A stretch of DNA of 64,000 nt from Membranipora membranacea (GCA_914767715.1 OU612071.1:20022948-20086947); one strand, 5' to 3'. Positions 1 to 12,159 are shown, counted from the stretch's first letter. The notes: a model not told the origin generated them from the letters alone. Made by a program: numbers and translations.

Positions 1-345
1 TGATAATGAAAAGGTACTTAAAATCTAGATGACGCATTGTCGAGACTCTGTTGCTGTGTATGTACACCAAAACCAACAAACAAATAGCTACGAGACTGTA
101 ATTATAATACATAACAAGAGGTATCTGCTGTAAAATCTGGTATGAGCTTAAATAAGAAGAGAGCTTTACAGCTGGATTTTACACTTGGCCGTTAACCTGG
201 AAATTTTAATTTACAATTGAGGCATGACCAAGAGATGATTGATGGTGTCAAACAGCGAAACTAGAATATCTTGCAAAGAACAGCTTGATCATAGGCAAAC
301 TCTAACCCGCTATAGCAGAAAATATCCCCATATTTACATCTGAAG

Positions 346-351
346 TTTATT
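346..351 (-). promoter_or_regulatory. Poly(A) signal AATAAA overlapping the gene A stop codon
   Basis: The minus strand reads TAATAAA, so the TAA stop (350-352) overlaps a canonical AATAAA hexamer. No better hexamer is seen in the next 300 bases. All four gene copies keep it. If used, the 3' UTR would be only about 10-30 nt. Confidence 0.5.
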
Positions 352-3300
352 AGGGTGCAGTTGCCAATCTGAGTCCATTTCTTTGTCTAGCCTTGTTATT
401 TATTTGAGTAATAGGCCTATTTGCAGTCTGGATTCTATTTCTTCGCTGTCTTTTGACGCTTCTGTTTCTATTCCTCCTGCCAACATTGTTTTGCCTTTGC
501 TGGTTATTTCTTCTGTTGCCACCCCTGACAGCGCCGTTGATCTTTCTTCTACAGCATTGAAGACCCAGACCACATACTATCTCACTATACTCACAGATAA
601 GAGGGGTTGTTAGCTGAACGGTTGACGACCCATCAACAACTGGACATATCTGCAACATACAAAAAAATCTTTTATATTGCTTGGTCATATTTGAGAAATG
701 GCTATTTTATATTAAGAAAATGGATTTAATTGTGAATGTAAATATTGTGCGTTTGTGCATTCATGAAGGAACACTGATTTGCCTCACTTTTTTTCCAATT
801 AGGAAGGAAGTTCACCCTTGAATTATATACTTAAAGAGTATAACAACGTCGACCAGTGGTGAGCATACTTACTGGAATTAAACAGCTTCTTGATTTCTCA
901 GCTTCTCCCAATCCACCATTGATGCAGTTAAGTCCCGAATTTGATGGAGGGGGATCGTTGCAAACTTTCACAGCTCTCTGAATTGCCTGTATTCCAGGTG
1001 TTTGACAAGTAACAGAACAAGATCCCCAGTTTGACCACGGTCCATAGCCCCCATTCTGGGCTGACACAGGAGGCCGAGTAGAGGGCAGTGGTGCTTGGTT
1101 TGGGCAAGCCTAAAAGATTATGAAAAAAAACCCAGTAAAAACTGTTCTGAAGGAGGAATACCCATTATTGTGCCCTTTGATTATGGAGATATCAATACCT
1201 TGTGTAGTGTAGTCCGAGATATAAGAACCAAGGTCAGGGAGCTTTAGACAGTGACTACCTGCAGGATAGAGGAAGGGGGACTTCTGGGATGCGCAGGGGA
1301 GATGCGCAAGAGCCACGAGGGTGACAAGGAACCACGGCGAGACTAAGCTGAGCTAGACATACTAGAGAGGGCCAAAAGGCTACAGAACTGGTGAGTACCA
1401 TACACTATACCTTGTAAGCGCTTAATTTGCTATCAGCTGGATTTCCCAGCTAGAGAATAATTGTTGCAATAAATCTGATTCATTTGCAAATCAAACTTTA
1501 CATTCTAACTCAGCAACTCACCGGTAAATTGCATGGTACACTTGTAGTTGAAAGTGTTCCACCACATATTTTTTTAATTATCCGAGAACCTGGACCGCAA
1601 GTTACTGTACATCTCCCTGAGGTTTCCCTGCAGCGGCCACCACCAGTTCCTGATGATCTTTGTGTACCAACACAAGCCTGTTTTTAAAAAGGTTTAAGGC
1701 ATTAGTTATCTGATGCTTCCAAAACATAACTGTTCGACTTAGCCAATTGACTCGCCAGGCTTAAGTGAATAGCCTCCATCGAGAGCCTTCACTTCAAAAT
1801 AATTCACATTTGACGGTAAAAGAGAAAACTCATAAGGTTCGACAATGCCTTCATCAAACAAACTGATGATTATATAAAAAGTCATGCCACTGTCAACTAA
1901 AAGCAGCTCTTGCCTGAGACTGACATCATATATGAAATACTTTGCAGGATATGTGTGCAAGTCACTGTTCTTTTTCATATTCACAAGTGAATTCATTGTC
2001 ATTCTTACAAATTCTTATCAATAAAGGGTCTCTAGTGCAGATGTGTTGAAAAAACATTTCTGAAGCTAGCTGATTATGGTGTGATTGATTTGCCTTTATT
2101 ATTTTGATGCAGAACACACTGCTGCTCTCTACCTGAGTGTTGCAGGCTCTGCTCTTTGTGGAACTTCCTGGGCAATTTTGTCCATTTCCTGCTGGTTCTG
2201 GGTTAGTGCATGTACGGGATTTTGTTTGTGTACCAGCGCCGCAAGGTCTCGAGCACACATCATACTTTCCAAAATCACTCCAGCCTCCATCACACTACAA
2301 TATAAGACAGTGGTTAGGGTCTTACGATATTCTATAGGGATACAGTATCACAGTATCTCGTATATTTGCATATTACTTGACCTTATCTCTTACCGTGGTG
2401 ATCTACGCAATTTTCAGTGACCATTATTTATAATTATTCCCCAACAACATCGGTAAAAACACAAAACAAGAGAAAAACATCTTTTAACATGGTTTACTCA
2501 CATCCATAGTGCATTGAAATCCTGTCTGTGTAGTGATTCCTGTACAATCTTGACCATTCCTTGCCTGTGGTGGGTTGGTACATGATCTTGTTCTGGTCTG
2601 TGTCCCAGTACCACATGTAACAGAACAGGTACCACTCTGCCATTCGGTAAATCCTCCATTAACGTCACACTGCAAACGAAGTACCAATAACTATAGATAA
2701 GCAAAAGCGGGCACTAGGAATTATTTTTTAATCATTTATTTGAATTTAATACAGGTGGCTGGAATATTAGGGAGCTGAAGCTCAAGGCACTTCAAGTGTT
2801 GTTTTCAAAGAGCCATTTCACCAGTTCCCATATGTTGTAACTGAGTATGTTTTGTCTCTCATCCTAACTTCAGATCAGTTTCAAAGTTCAACGCAAAATT
2901 CCAAATGTTTAGGATCAAAACCGTGTCTTTGTCAAATGAGCGATGAACTTACTATTCTGGGATTGCAGGTTGCAATTCTGGTTGAGTCTCCAGGGCATGT
3001 CTGACCAGCTGCTACAGGAGTCGGGTTATTACACATTCTTGTGTCTGTTTGTGATCCTGTGCCACAAGTAACTGAGCAAGTACCAAGCTGCCAATCTCCC
3101 CAATTTCCATTTACATCACACTGTAATCAATAAAATATACATTAAATATTACCATAGGTGCCTTGAAGCATAGCGAACAGAGGAACATTTTTAAGTAAAA
3201 GCAATATAACCAAAAAATGATTTGTATGTTTAATTTGCTTGTGTCCAGTAAAAGGGCCTATATAAGCTTTCAATGAAATATGAATCGGTAATCGAGGCAT

Positions 3301-6300
3301 ACAAGACAATTTTAGTTACTTTGTGACAAGAAGCTAATTTACAATATGTTCCTAAATCTTAATGGAAATGGTGTTTGGACACCATTCCTGATATTGGGTT
3401 GATACAGTATCTACAGGATTACATGCACATTTACTCGAGATATTTTCCTTTTTGGAAGTACTTTGGTGTTCTTTATATTATCCGAGAAAGAACAAGTTAA
3501 ACTATTTGGTAAGAGATAGAACCGATTTACCACCGAGACATTTTATGCTTGGCATAGTATTGACCCACCATCACAGATTGGGTGTTATTTCACCATTGAG
3601 CAGATAAATTAGTCCCACAGTATCAGGAAAAGGAAGTGACAAGATTATTGGGCATTGTTATTCTCCCCAGGCTGGAATTCGGTTATATACAAAACAAACT
3701 CTCTGACTACCTGAAGTTAGGAGGCAGTGACTCAGGCAATACCATTTATATTTTTTGTTTAGTTCTTAAATATAAAAAAATGTGAGTCTTCAGCACTTCT
3801 TACAACAGAATGTATGAACTTGAAGGGCAACCAAGGTTTCGAAGGGAAGCATAAATGGGTAGTAAAGAATGTGCTTAGCAGCATAAGTTTCATGCATGAC
3901 GCCATGCAAAACTCAAAGTAGTTGCTGACTCTTAGCTGAGCAACACTAAAGCTTCGGGGAGGTTGAAAGATGTTGCTGTAGCCTAATAATTATAAAGCAC
4001 AGGCTAAATATAACAGGAACAGGAAAGTGCTCTGTGAGGTTCGATATTATTTGAGTTTGGGTCGCAATTAAGCACCTAATGGATGAAATGTTTCAAGAGA
4101 ATTCCCACTGAAAAATTATCCGATTTATATTTGGCCTTTTTCCCTATGCATAAGGTGCAATCTGCTATCAATCGATGAGTTCTTGTTTGAAACCCTCATT
4201 TGAAAGTCTTCAGCACTTCTTAAAACAGAATTTATGAACCTAACTTACTGGTTTTATGAAGCATAATCTAGAGTCCGAGGCCGGTCCTTGACAAGCTGTG
4301 CCATCATCCATAGGAGCTGGCATTGTACATGTCCGGGTTCTTTCCATACTTCCAAGTCCGCAAGTTGCGGAACAACTTCCCCACTGTGACCACTCTGTGA
4401 AGCCCCCTTCAGTAGGACACTGGATAAAGCATGAAAATATTATTCTTTACCACAGGATAACTGATAATACTGCAAGCCTCTTGTGAAGTTGCGTTGCCCA
4501 CATTCAGCTTAGTCTTGTATTTGTGAGTTAAGAAAATCCGCATGTTGCTAGCTATTCAGCAGAACAGCAATTATGATATTCTTAGAACAGATGTTAATAT
4601 GTTCACGGGTAGTACTCCAAAACTTTCAGCATAGGTTACCCATAGTCAATTTCTTCATGCTAGCTCTGAAGTGTTTTGGTATATACTCACAACATTATTA
4701 GACTCGCATACAAATTCTGTTTGTATGTCAGCGCCTGATGATGAACAGTCAGATCCACCAAACTGAGGTACCGGGTTATTACAAATCCTCTGCCTGGTCT
4801 GTCTGCCTGATCCGCATGTCGCAGAACAATCTCCAACAGTCATCCAGTCGGAGTAACCTCCGTTCACTGGGCACTGGAAATGATGATTGAGACGATTGCA
4901 AGCCACATTTAATGCTGATCAGAGGATGACTATTTAAAAGTCCGTCCATTTCAACATCAAAACACTACCGATGTATAATCAGTTCGATGCAAACTAATAT
5001 GAATCAATAGAAACAAGTCATTGGTGTCTAAAAAGTGTTCACTTAAGCCAACAGATTTCCTTTACAATACATTACCCAACTCTACTTACATTTGGTACAG
5101 GTTGGATACATTGTGACTCCTTCGTGTCTACCCCTGAACAACCGAGGCCTGAACCTGCTTGGCCGGTACATTGCCTGGTGAAGATGGCAGTTGCATCCTC
5201 CCCACAGGTAGCTGCGCATTCTCCCGTTTGCACCCAATTGGACCAGAACCCATCCACTGGACACTAAAGTAAGACAAGGACATGTTCAACTCGCAATTAT
5301 TGATGCAATAAATAGAAGTTTGCAAATGTATAGACATCAAATATGGCTCAATCCATTGTTCAATCGAGTAGTGGTTATGATAATAAAACATTTGTAAAGC
5401 AAAAATATAGTACACATTGGCTACAAGGACAAGTGATTACTCACAACTACTATTGGAGTACAGGCGACAGTAGAAGGTTGTTCCATGTCACCTCTGCAGT
5501 CTGATCCACCAAAAAAGGGTAGCGGATTTGTACACTCCCTTGTTTGGATAAATGTCCCAGCTCCACAGGTAACTGAACACCGACTTGTTATGGCCCATTC
5601 AGTAAATCCTCCATCGACCGGACACTGCAATCAAAAATTTATAATCATCAAATAAACATGAAATTAAAATGATGACCATCGAACCCATACCACAACACAG
5701 CACAACTGCCTTGGATCACTCCACTTAAAGCTTGAAGTGAAGGGCCAAATATATGGAAGGAAAAATAATCTAATATAATCCTATATATATATATTAGGAA
5801 TGTCTGAATATGTCCTCAGATATTTTGCACTTAGAGTTTTGAATAATGTTGGAAATTGAATCTGCCTAATAACCTTATTAAGATGCGCATTTTTCTTCGC
5901 TAGTTAAAAATCCGAGGGTACTTGGGGATCATATAGTAAGACTACTTACTGGTCCAAGATTACATGGTGATATTGCTGTCTCTGTGTCAGCACCGTATTG
6001 AGTACAATCTTCTCCGCAGTATGCTGGTGCTGGATCAGTACAGATCCTTGTTCTAAAGCCAGTTCCCTCTCCACAAGTTGCAGAACAGGTTGCATGAGCC
6101 CAGTTTGTATAACGACCATTTACTGGACACTGATAAATCAATGTTACCATGTTAACTTTGATACGGCTGTTTTAATTTACAAACAGTTGATTTCAGTTGT
6201 ACGTGTACATACCTTAACTGTGAATCTCTATTTGTGAGCATATACAGGGTCATAATATATTCTAAAAACCATTCAGTCATTAAGATGCAACTAATTCATG

Positions 6301-8018
6301 TCATTAAACAACCCAATAAGGAAAAAGCTGTGATTAGCTGAACTTTGTTGTACTTACTGGTAGCGGTGTTACTGTAATAGTGAGATAAAGATCGGCAGGA
6401 CTCTCTAGTGGGTCACACTTATTGTTTGAACGGCGAGGCTCACATGTCACTGCTGCTCTCTCACCAGTTGGGCAAGGCAGGGTTCCACCATAATTATATC
6501 CGGCAGATGAGTGCAATAGAACTTCTAAGCTGCCAGGTCCATCTGAGCAAGCGGAAAAAATAAGTCATGTATTTAATTCGTTGTTGCGAAAGCATGTTTT
6601 TTACTTAGTTTATTCAAAGCTTTCCTTTGGTGGTCTCAACGAAAAATCCAAAATAAGAGTACCACTAAATGCTATCGCAGGTGTTCTTGAACTAACTTTA
6701 CTGAAATTGGCGTGTGTTTGAACGAATAAAAATAATGAAAACCCAGTTACTGTCTCACCCACCTCCAGCATCAAGCGTGATTGTTCTTGAGCCTCCGATA
6801 CTGAAGCTTACGGGAGTAGCTGATGTTGTCGGTACTGTTTTACAGACTGGGTCCAGGTTTGGTACTTGAACCAACCGACCACGATATTGTGCTAAAAATC
6901 CATAACATAGGAAACTGTAACATTGATGTGAAATTGAGAAGAAAAGTATTGTTCATTACTACCCTAAAAGCTAGGGGACACTCTGTTGTTGCTGCAAGAA
7001 AGTTACATATTTAGGCTGTACATGAGTAACAATGAGTTTTTGTGTTTTCAGATTTGATCCAGCTTGTAGCAAACTCAGGGGCCAGAGAGTTAAAAAGTTA
7101 AGTCCAATGAGCACTAGCGCCAAACTTCCATGGTAACTGGTTTGATGTGGTATGTAACTCAAGTACTGATTCTCAACCGAAAAAAATCAAAGTATTACTG
7201 ACTAACCTCAAAAACAAGGAGGCTGCTCTGAACTTGCTTCAACAGAGCTACGTCTCTAGGCTGTACATGAGTGAAGATTTGATTCCCAAAGCTGAGCTTG
7301 CGAATTTAAACCATCTTTTAACAATTTGGTGGCCATCTGGAAATGAAGTCCAAGGAGAAATATCATCAAGCTTACCTGGTTCGCCAGTCACGCACAGGCT
7401 GAAACCTCCGTTTGGACCAGATTGCGCAATATTCTCGTCGTAACACTCAGATACAGGTAATATACAGATCAAACGACTCCCAGAGGCATCACACTCCCTC
7501 TGTTCAACTTTTAAACAAGTTTCTAAATGCGTGCATGAATCGACTGCAACAACATAAACAAAGACTTTTTCTGTTATGTTAATTCTGAGTATATACATAA
7601 TATTGAGTAATTAATGTAGATATATAGCCATCACATAAGACAGGTTATAACCATGAGGTATGACCTAGACTAAGAATACTGATATGTTGACGACATGACA
7701 TATTGACCCGTAGACAAAATTGATATATTTTATCACACAATGAACAACTACATGAGTTTCAATCATGAAATCTGAGGAGACATTTTTGTGTTTCTGCAAG
7801 TCTAATGAAATCTATATTTATCATAAAGTTTAACTTACATTGACAATGTGCAGATGCTGTAAGGTATACCACTGCTAGACCTACAACAGATAATTGAGTG
7901 AGTTATATCATATGCCATATGCCAACATAGGAGTGATGTGGTTAAATTGCAGCCAATTGAGATCTCACAATTGAATGAACTTACCGACAATCACCAACAT
8001 ATTCCCTAATTGTTCCAT
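350..8018 (-). CDS. Secreted multi-TSP1-module protein, paralog A (16 exons, 878 codons)
   Basis: Exons, 5' to 3' on the minus strand: 7985-8018, 7839-7880, 7376-7543, 6763-6891, 6358-6542, 5950-6129, 5445-5624, 5090-5263, 4691-4873, 4249-4419, 2953-3120, 2502-2669, 2133-2294, 1522-1677, 873-1109, 350-649. All junctions are GT-AG and the phases agree throughout. Residues 1-25 are a signal peptide starting [12 protein letters not shown] with an ASA cleavage motif. Residues 26-81 hold six cysteines, 82-124 include the paralog-variable segment, and 125-186 form a beta-rich linker. Ten TSP1-type modules, one per phase 0-0 exon, span 187-779; WxxW is seen in the modules of exons 8, 10, 11 and 15, and CSVTCG in exons 7, 11 and 12. 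Residues 780-878 form an Arg/Asn-rich tail with an RQRR furin-type site. An in-frame ATG at 8063 is an alternative start but would bury the signal peptide. TSP1 modules bind glycosaminoglycans and receptors outside cells; the specific role is unknown. Confidence 0.87.
1756..1939 (-). other. Conserved open segment in intron 13 of gene A (dead or cryptic exon)
   Basis: A 61-codon open segment reading [14 protein letters not shown] near its start lies between exons 13 and 14. The equivalents in genes B and C are also open and have a consensus AG acceptor and GTGAGT donor; here the donor is GCGAGT. At 184 nt it would shift the frame of exon 14, so it is not part of the main reading frame. No domain family recognised. 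Confidence 0.4.
3121..4248 (-). other. Intron 10 of gene A, no gene seen
   Basis: This 1.1-kb intron separates the TSP1 exons 10 and 11. I find no exon-like or RNA-like sequence. The site near 3767-3775 (gttcttaaatat) is the empty target of the small inverted-repeat element present in genes B and C. Confidence 0.6.
6856..6878 (-). other. Paralog-variable segment of exon 4, gene A
   Basis: This 23-base stretch lies between a conserved downstream edge (gtcca on the plus strand) and a conserved upstream edge (ccacgat). It encodes roughly RLVQVPN and has no cysteine. The corresponding stretches in genes B and C are 38 and 35 bases with unrelated residues and two cysteines each. The surrounding exon and intron are almost identical in the three genes. 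Confidence 0.85.
7147..7345 (+). pseudogene. Non-LTR retrotransposon ORF1-like fragment in intron 3 of gene A
   Basis: A plus-strand open segment inside the intron encodes [14 protein letters not shown] and, further on, [12 protein letters not shown]. This resembles the C-terminal part of LINE ORF1 proteins, where a run of basic and hydrophobic residues is followed by an (I/Y)xxEDLxP motif. It is antisense to the host gene and present at the same site in genes B and C, so it predates the duplications. Family assignment is by motif only. Confidence 0.45.
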
Positions 8019-8399
8019 GATGCTCTCTGCAGAGCTGTCCAGTAAGAAATGACAACCGGTCATCCTCGGCCTCTTTACTATCTGAACTCGGCAGACACTT
8101 ATGGTCAGGTATAAATGGAGGGCAAACCCAGCCATAATGAGCGCAATCTCACGTCCAATTGGTTTAATGGTTCGGCTAAGCTGTTTGAAGCCAGGTGACA
8201 GAAATAACACATACCTGACATTCCATGTTTATAAAGTATAAAATCAAGGCAATTTGTTTTTACCTGTGCTGTGTTGGCCAGAGAGAATTAATTATGATCT
8301 AGCTGGAGCAGCATCTTGTCAATTAATCCATCGCTACATCCTATGTCGTAAAAGACCTTTTTTTGCAGGATAATTCATTATCTAAGCTATAGTGGTTTT

Positions 8400-10840
8400 T
8401 TAATGAATGTTTTCATGCATAAATAATTGTATTTATCTTTTGCTACCAGGTAGCGGATTGGTAAGAGGACATAATCTGATAGTAGCACACCTGGTATTAT
8501 CTGAAGTTAAATCTGACAAATAATGTCAGCTCATCATGACGCCCAGGCATTTAATTATGATGTAGCTGATACCAAAATTTTTGTTCATTACCGAATATTA
8601 AGGTTACATTACATACAAAATCTTTAATCCTATATGTAATGAGAAATATTACCATTGGCACAAACCCAAATTGGTCACACCCAGTCACAGAAGGAGCTAA
8701 ACTTTGAAACAGCAAAAAGTTTTAGGATGCTGATTTCACCACTCATAAGACATACAGACATAGACTACAATCGTAGTTGAGTTCAATGTGTCACTCCATC
8801 ACATATCACATCAACTTTTGAGAGGAGACTGACGCGTCAAATTTTGATTAATGGGTTCAGACTTTTCACACAAACTTTAGGTTTAGTGGTGTGTACCTCT
8901 GTCACTGCAAACAGTCCCTGATAATATTTTCTCTCGCCAAAGAACCAGAGGATAATAAAACCCCACCCAAAGCGAAAGATTTATTGATGAGTGTGTGTCA
9001 GAGTTAGTAAGCAATTTAGTTTTAAATATAAGCCTGTAAATTATATCACAGATACACAGATAATCTTGATCCGCCAGTGCTGGGCGTTGATATTGGGTGA
9101 CATATATTTAAGTCGCTCTTTTTATCCGCTGACTTTTCATTCAGTGCTATTCAGCTCGCCACAAAATTTCCGCCAAACATTAACTAAATGTCATGTTTAA
9201 GCTGATTGAAGATAGATGAACTGATTTAAGAGGTGAGAGGTGACTGACGCACCAAATTTTGACTAATGAGTTCAGATCTTGTTAAATATGAGATTAGTTA
9301 TATCACGCAGATAATCTTGATCTGCCAGTGCTGGGCGTTGATATCCAGTGACATCTGGGGGGGGGGGGGGGGGGGTTTAATGAATGTTTTTATGCATAAA
9401 TATTTGTATTTATCTTTTGCTACCAGGTAGGGATTGGTAAGAGGACATAATCTGATAGTAGCACACCTGGTATTATCTGAAGTTAAATCTGACAAATAAT
9501 GTCAGCTCATCATGACGCCCAGGCATTTAATTATGATGTAGCTGATACCAAAATTGTTGTTCATTACCGAATATTAAGGTTTCATTACATACAAAATCTT
9601 TAATCCTCTATGTAGTGAGAAAAATTACCATTGGCACAAACCCAAATTGATTGGTCACACCCAGTCACAGAAGGAGCTAAACTTTGAAACAGCAAAAAGT
9701 TTTAGGAAGCTGATTTCACCACTCATAAGACATACAGACATAGACTAGAATAGTAGTTGAGTTCAATGTGCCACTCCATCACATATCACTTCAACTTTTG
9801 AGAGGAGATTGACGCATTGAATTTTGATTAATGGGTTCAGACTTTTCACACAAACTTTAGGTTTAGTGGTGTGTACCTCTGTCACTGAAAACAGTCCCTG
9901 ATAATATTTTCTCTCGCCAAAGAACCTGAGGATAATAAAACCCCACCCAAAGCAAAAGATTTATTGATGGGTGTGTGTCAGAGTTAGTAAGCAATATAAT
10001 TTTATATATAAGCCTGTAAATTATATCACAGATACACAGATAATCTTGATCCGCCAGTGCTGGGCGTTGATATCGGGTGACATATATTTAAGTCGTTCTT
10101 TTTATCTGGTGACTTTTCATTCAGTGCTATTCAGCTGCCACAAAATTTCCCTCAAACATTAACTTAATGTCATGTTTAAGCTGATTGAAGATAGATGAAC
10201 TGAATTAAGAGGTGAGAGGTGACTGACTCACCAAATTTAGATTAATGAGTTCAGATCTTTTTAAATATGAGATTAGTTATATCACACAGATAATCTTGAT
10301 CTGCCAGTGCTGGGCATTGATATCCAGTGACATCTGGGGGGGGGGGGGGGTTAATGAATGTTTTTATGCATAAATAATTGTATTTATCTTTTGCTACCAG
10401 GTAGCGGATTGGTAAGAGGACATAATCTGATAGTAGCACACCTGGTATTATCTGAAGTTAAACCTGACAAATAATGTCAGCTCATCATGACGCCCAGGCA
10501 TTTAATTATGATGTAGCTGATACAAAAATTGTTGTTCATTACCGAATATTAAGGTTACATTACATACAAAATATTTAATCCTATATGAAGATAGATGAAC
10601 TGAATTAAGAGGTGAGAGGTGACTGACACACCAAATTTTGATTAATGAGTTCAGATCTTTTTAAATATGAGCTTAGTTATATCACGCAGATAATCTTGAT
10701 CCGCCAGTGCTGGGCGTTGATATCGGGTGACATATATTTGAGTCGTTCTTTTTGTCTGGTGACTTTTCATTCAGTGATATTCAGCTCGCCAAAAAACAAT
10801 CTTGATCAGTGTAGGCGTGTGCATCGGGTGATATATATTT
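8400..10840. repeat. Tandem triplication of about 0.97 kb in the unit 1 spacer
   Basis: The block beginning ttaatgaatgtttt..atgcataaat starts near 8398, 9378 and 10352, and the third copy is truncated near 10840. Copies 2 and 3 start right after poly-G runs at 9357-9375 (19 G) and 10336-10350 (15 G). Inside each block a sub-motif (ccgccagtgctgggcgttga) recurs. No coding potential; short ORFs here are by chance. Confidence 0.85.
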
Positions 10841-11079
10841 AACAGTCCCTGATAATATTTTCTCTCGCCGAAGAACCTGAGGATAATAAAACCCCACCCA
10901 AAGCAAAAGATTTATTGATGGGTGTGTCTCAGAGTAAGTAAGCAATATAATTTTAAATATAAGCCTGTAAATTATATCACAGATACACAGATAATCTTGA
11001 TCCGCCAGTGCTGGGCGTTGGTATCGGGTGATATATATTTTAAGTTGCTCTTTTTGTCTGGGGATCTTTTATTCAGTGC

Positions 11080-11320
11080 TATTCAGCTCAGCACACAATT
11101 TTCCTCCGAACATTAACTACAAGCATAAATTGCCTCAATGTCATGGCTAAGCTGATTGAAGCCAGGTGAACCGGAATAATACCTACCTCCCGAAGCCCCA
11201 TGGTAAAACAGTGTAAAACTAAGCCAATTTTTATTGCTGTATTAGGCATGCTGCCTGCTGAATGGCGAATGTCGAATGAGCTGTCCACTCCCAAATTGAA
11301 TGGAGAACGCTTTCAATTTC
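11080..11320. repeat. Spacer segment related to the region upstream of the genes
   Basis: Sequence around 11140-11250 (ggctaagctgattgaagccaggtgaacc, then taaaactaagccaattt) matches, with divergence, the region at 8170-8270 just upstream of gene A exon 1. Equivalent segments lie near 25260, 39690 and 44985, and a weaker one near 46090. Either a duplicated promoter-proximal block or a dispersed repeat. Confidence 0.55.
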
Positions 11321-11809
11321 CATGATGACAACACTTCAAAAAAGATCAGCTGCGGCCGATTTGAACCTGCATTCAAGTCTTCAAATTCATGCCACATAGA
11401 CACTTGAAACGTAGCAGCAGAATGTTAGCAGCAGACATAATCTAATCGGAGCATACCACATACTTCTGGAGTAAAATCATATTGATCATGTCAGCTCATC
11501 ATAATGCCCTGGCAATTAATTATAATGCAGCTGATACACATCTTGTTGTCCCTTACCGGAGATTAACTTTACATACTCACTAAATCTGTAATCCTACAGG
11601 TAGTGGGAAAAACTACCATTGAAACAAGCATGACTTGATCGCAATCAGTGACAGGAGGACCTTAGCTTTAGAAGAGTAAAGAGTTTGGGGGAAGGTTTAC
11701 CTCACCACCCAATAGACATATAGGCATAGACTACAATTCTACTCAGGCTCGTTGTGAGACACTAGCAATAGTATTTAAACATTTGAGTAGTGACTGAGGG
11801 AAAGAAAAT

Positions 11810-12110
11810 TTAATCTGAGAACAGAGATTTTAGTTTTGTTAGGATACAAGACACTGATTTTTTCCTTAATTTAATCTTGGTGTGACGGTAGAGCACATAA
11901 ATCAAGGATTTTGGAGAGAGATTCAACTAGGAGAGCTATTCCAGGTGATCAAGAGGTGCTGTTCATCTTTGGGAGATCAAGAGGCAAAACCCCAAGATTT
12001 AATTCTGTGGTCCGTCAGGGCCTGTTTTAACGAGGATCACTCTTGTACTGAAACATACCAAGGGTCGGTATCACGTTTTCTTCAAACCTACCTAATAAGG
12101 AGAAGCAACT
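11810..12110 (+). repeat. Retrotransposon 3' fragment fused to a partial 150-bp satellite unit
   Basis: 11810-12010 matches 47616-47820, the left part of a non-LTR retrotransposon 3' fragment. At about 12012 it jumps into cgtcagggcctgttttaacgagg, which is 150-bp satellite sequence ending near 12110. The rest of the element is deleted. Units 1 and 2 share the identical junction. Confidence 0.7.
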
Positions 12111-12128
12111 CACCATATCAATAACAAT

Positions 12129-12153
12129 ATGTATGTATGTATGTATGTATGTA
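12129..12153. repeat. (GTAT)n microsatellite
   Basis: About six repeats of gtat directly after the partial satellite unit. The unit 2 copy at 26249-26273 has the same length. Confidence 0.9.
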
Positions 12154-12159
12154 CCTTTA

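Noticed and set aside
383-613. Plus-strand frame of 76 codons present in all four copies
   Set aside because: It is the antisense shadow of the conserved last exon of the TSP1 genes.
8019-8210. Upstream in-frame extension of gene A (ATG at 8063 or 8210)
   Set aside because: The extension would bury the signal peptide and is not kept fully in B and C; the inner ATG gives a standard signal sequence.
8228-8233. TATAAA on the minus strand as the gene A promoter
   Set aside because: It is about 210 nt upstream of the start codon and is changed to TACAAA-like sequence in genes B and C.
11088-11294. 68-codon minus frame conserved in several spacers
   Set aside because: Conservation follows the recent duplication; it lies in a repeat related to the gene-upstream region and has no motif or splice context.
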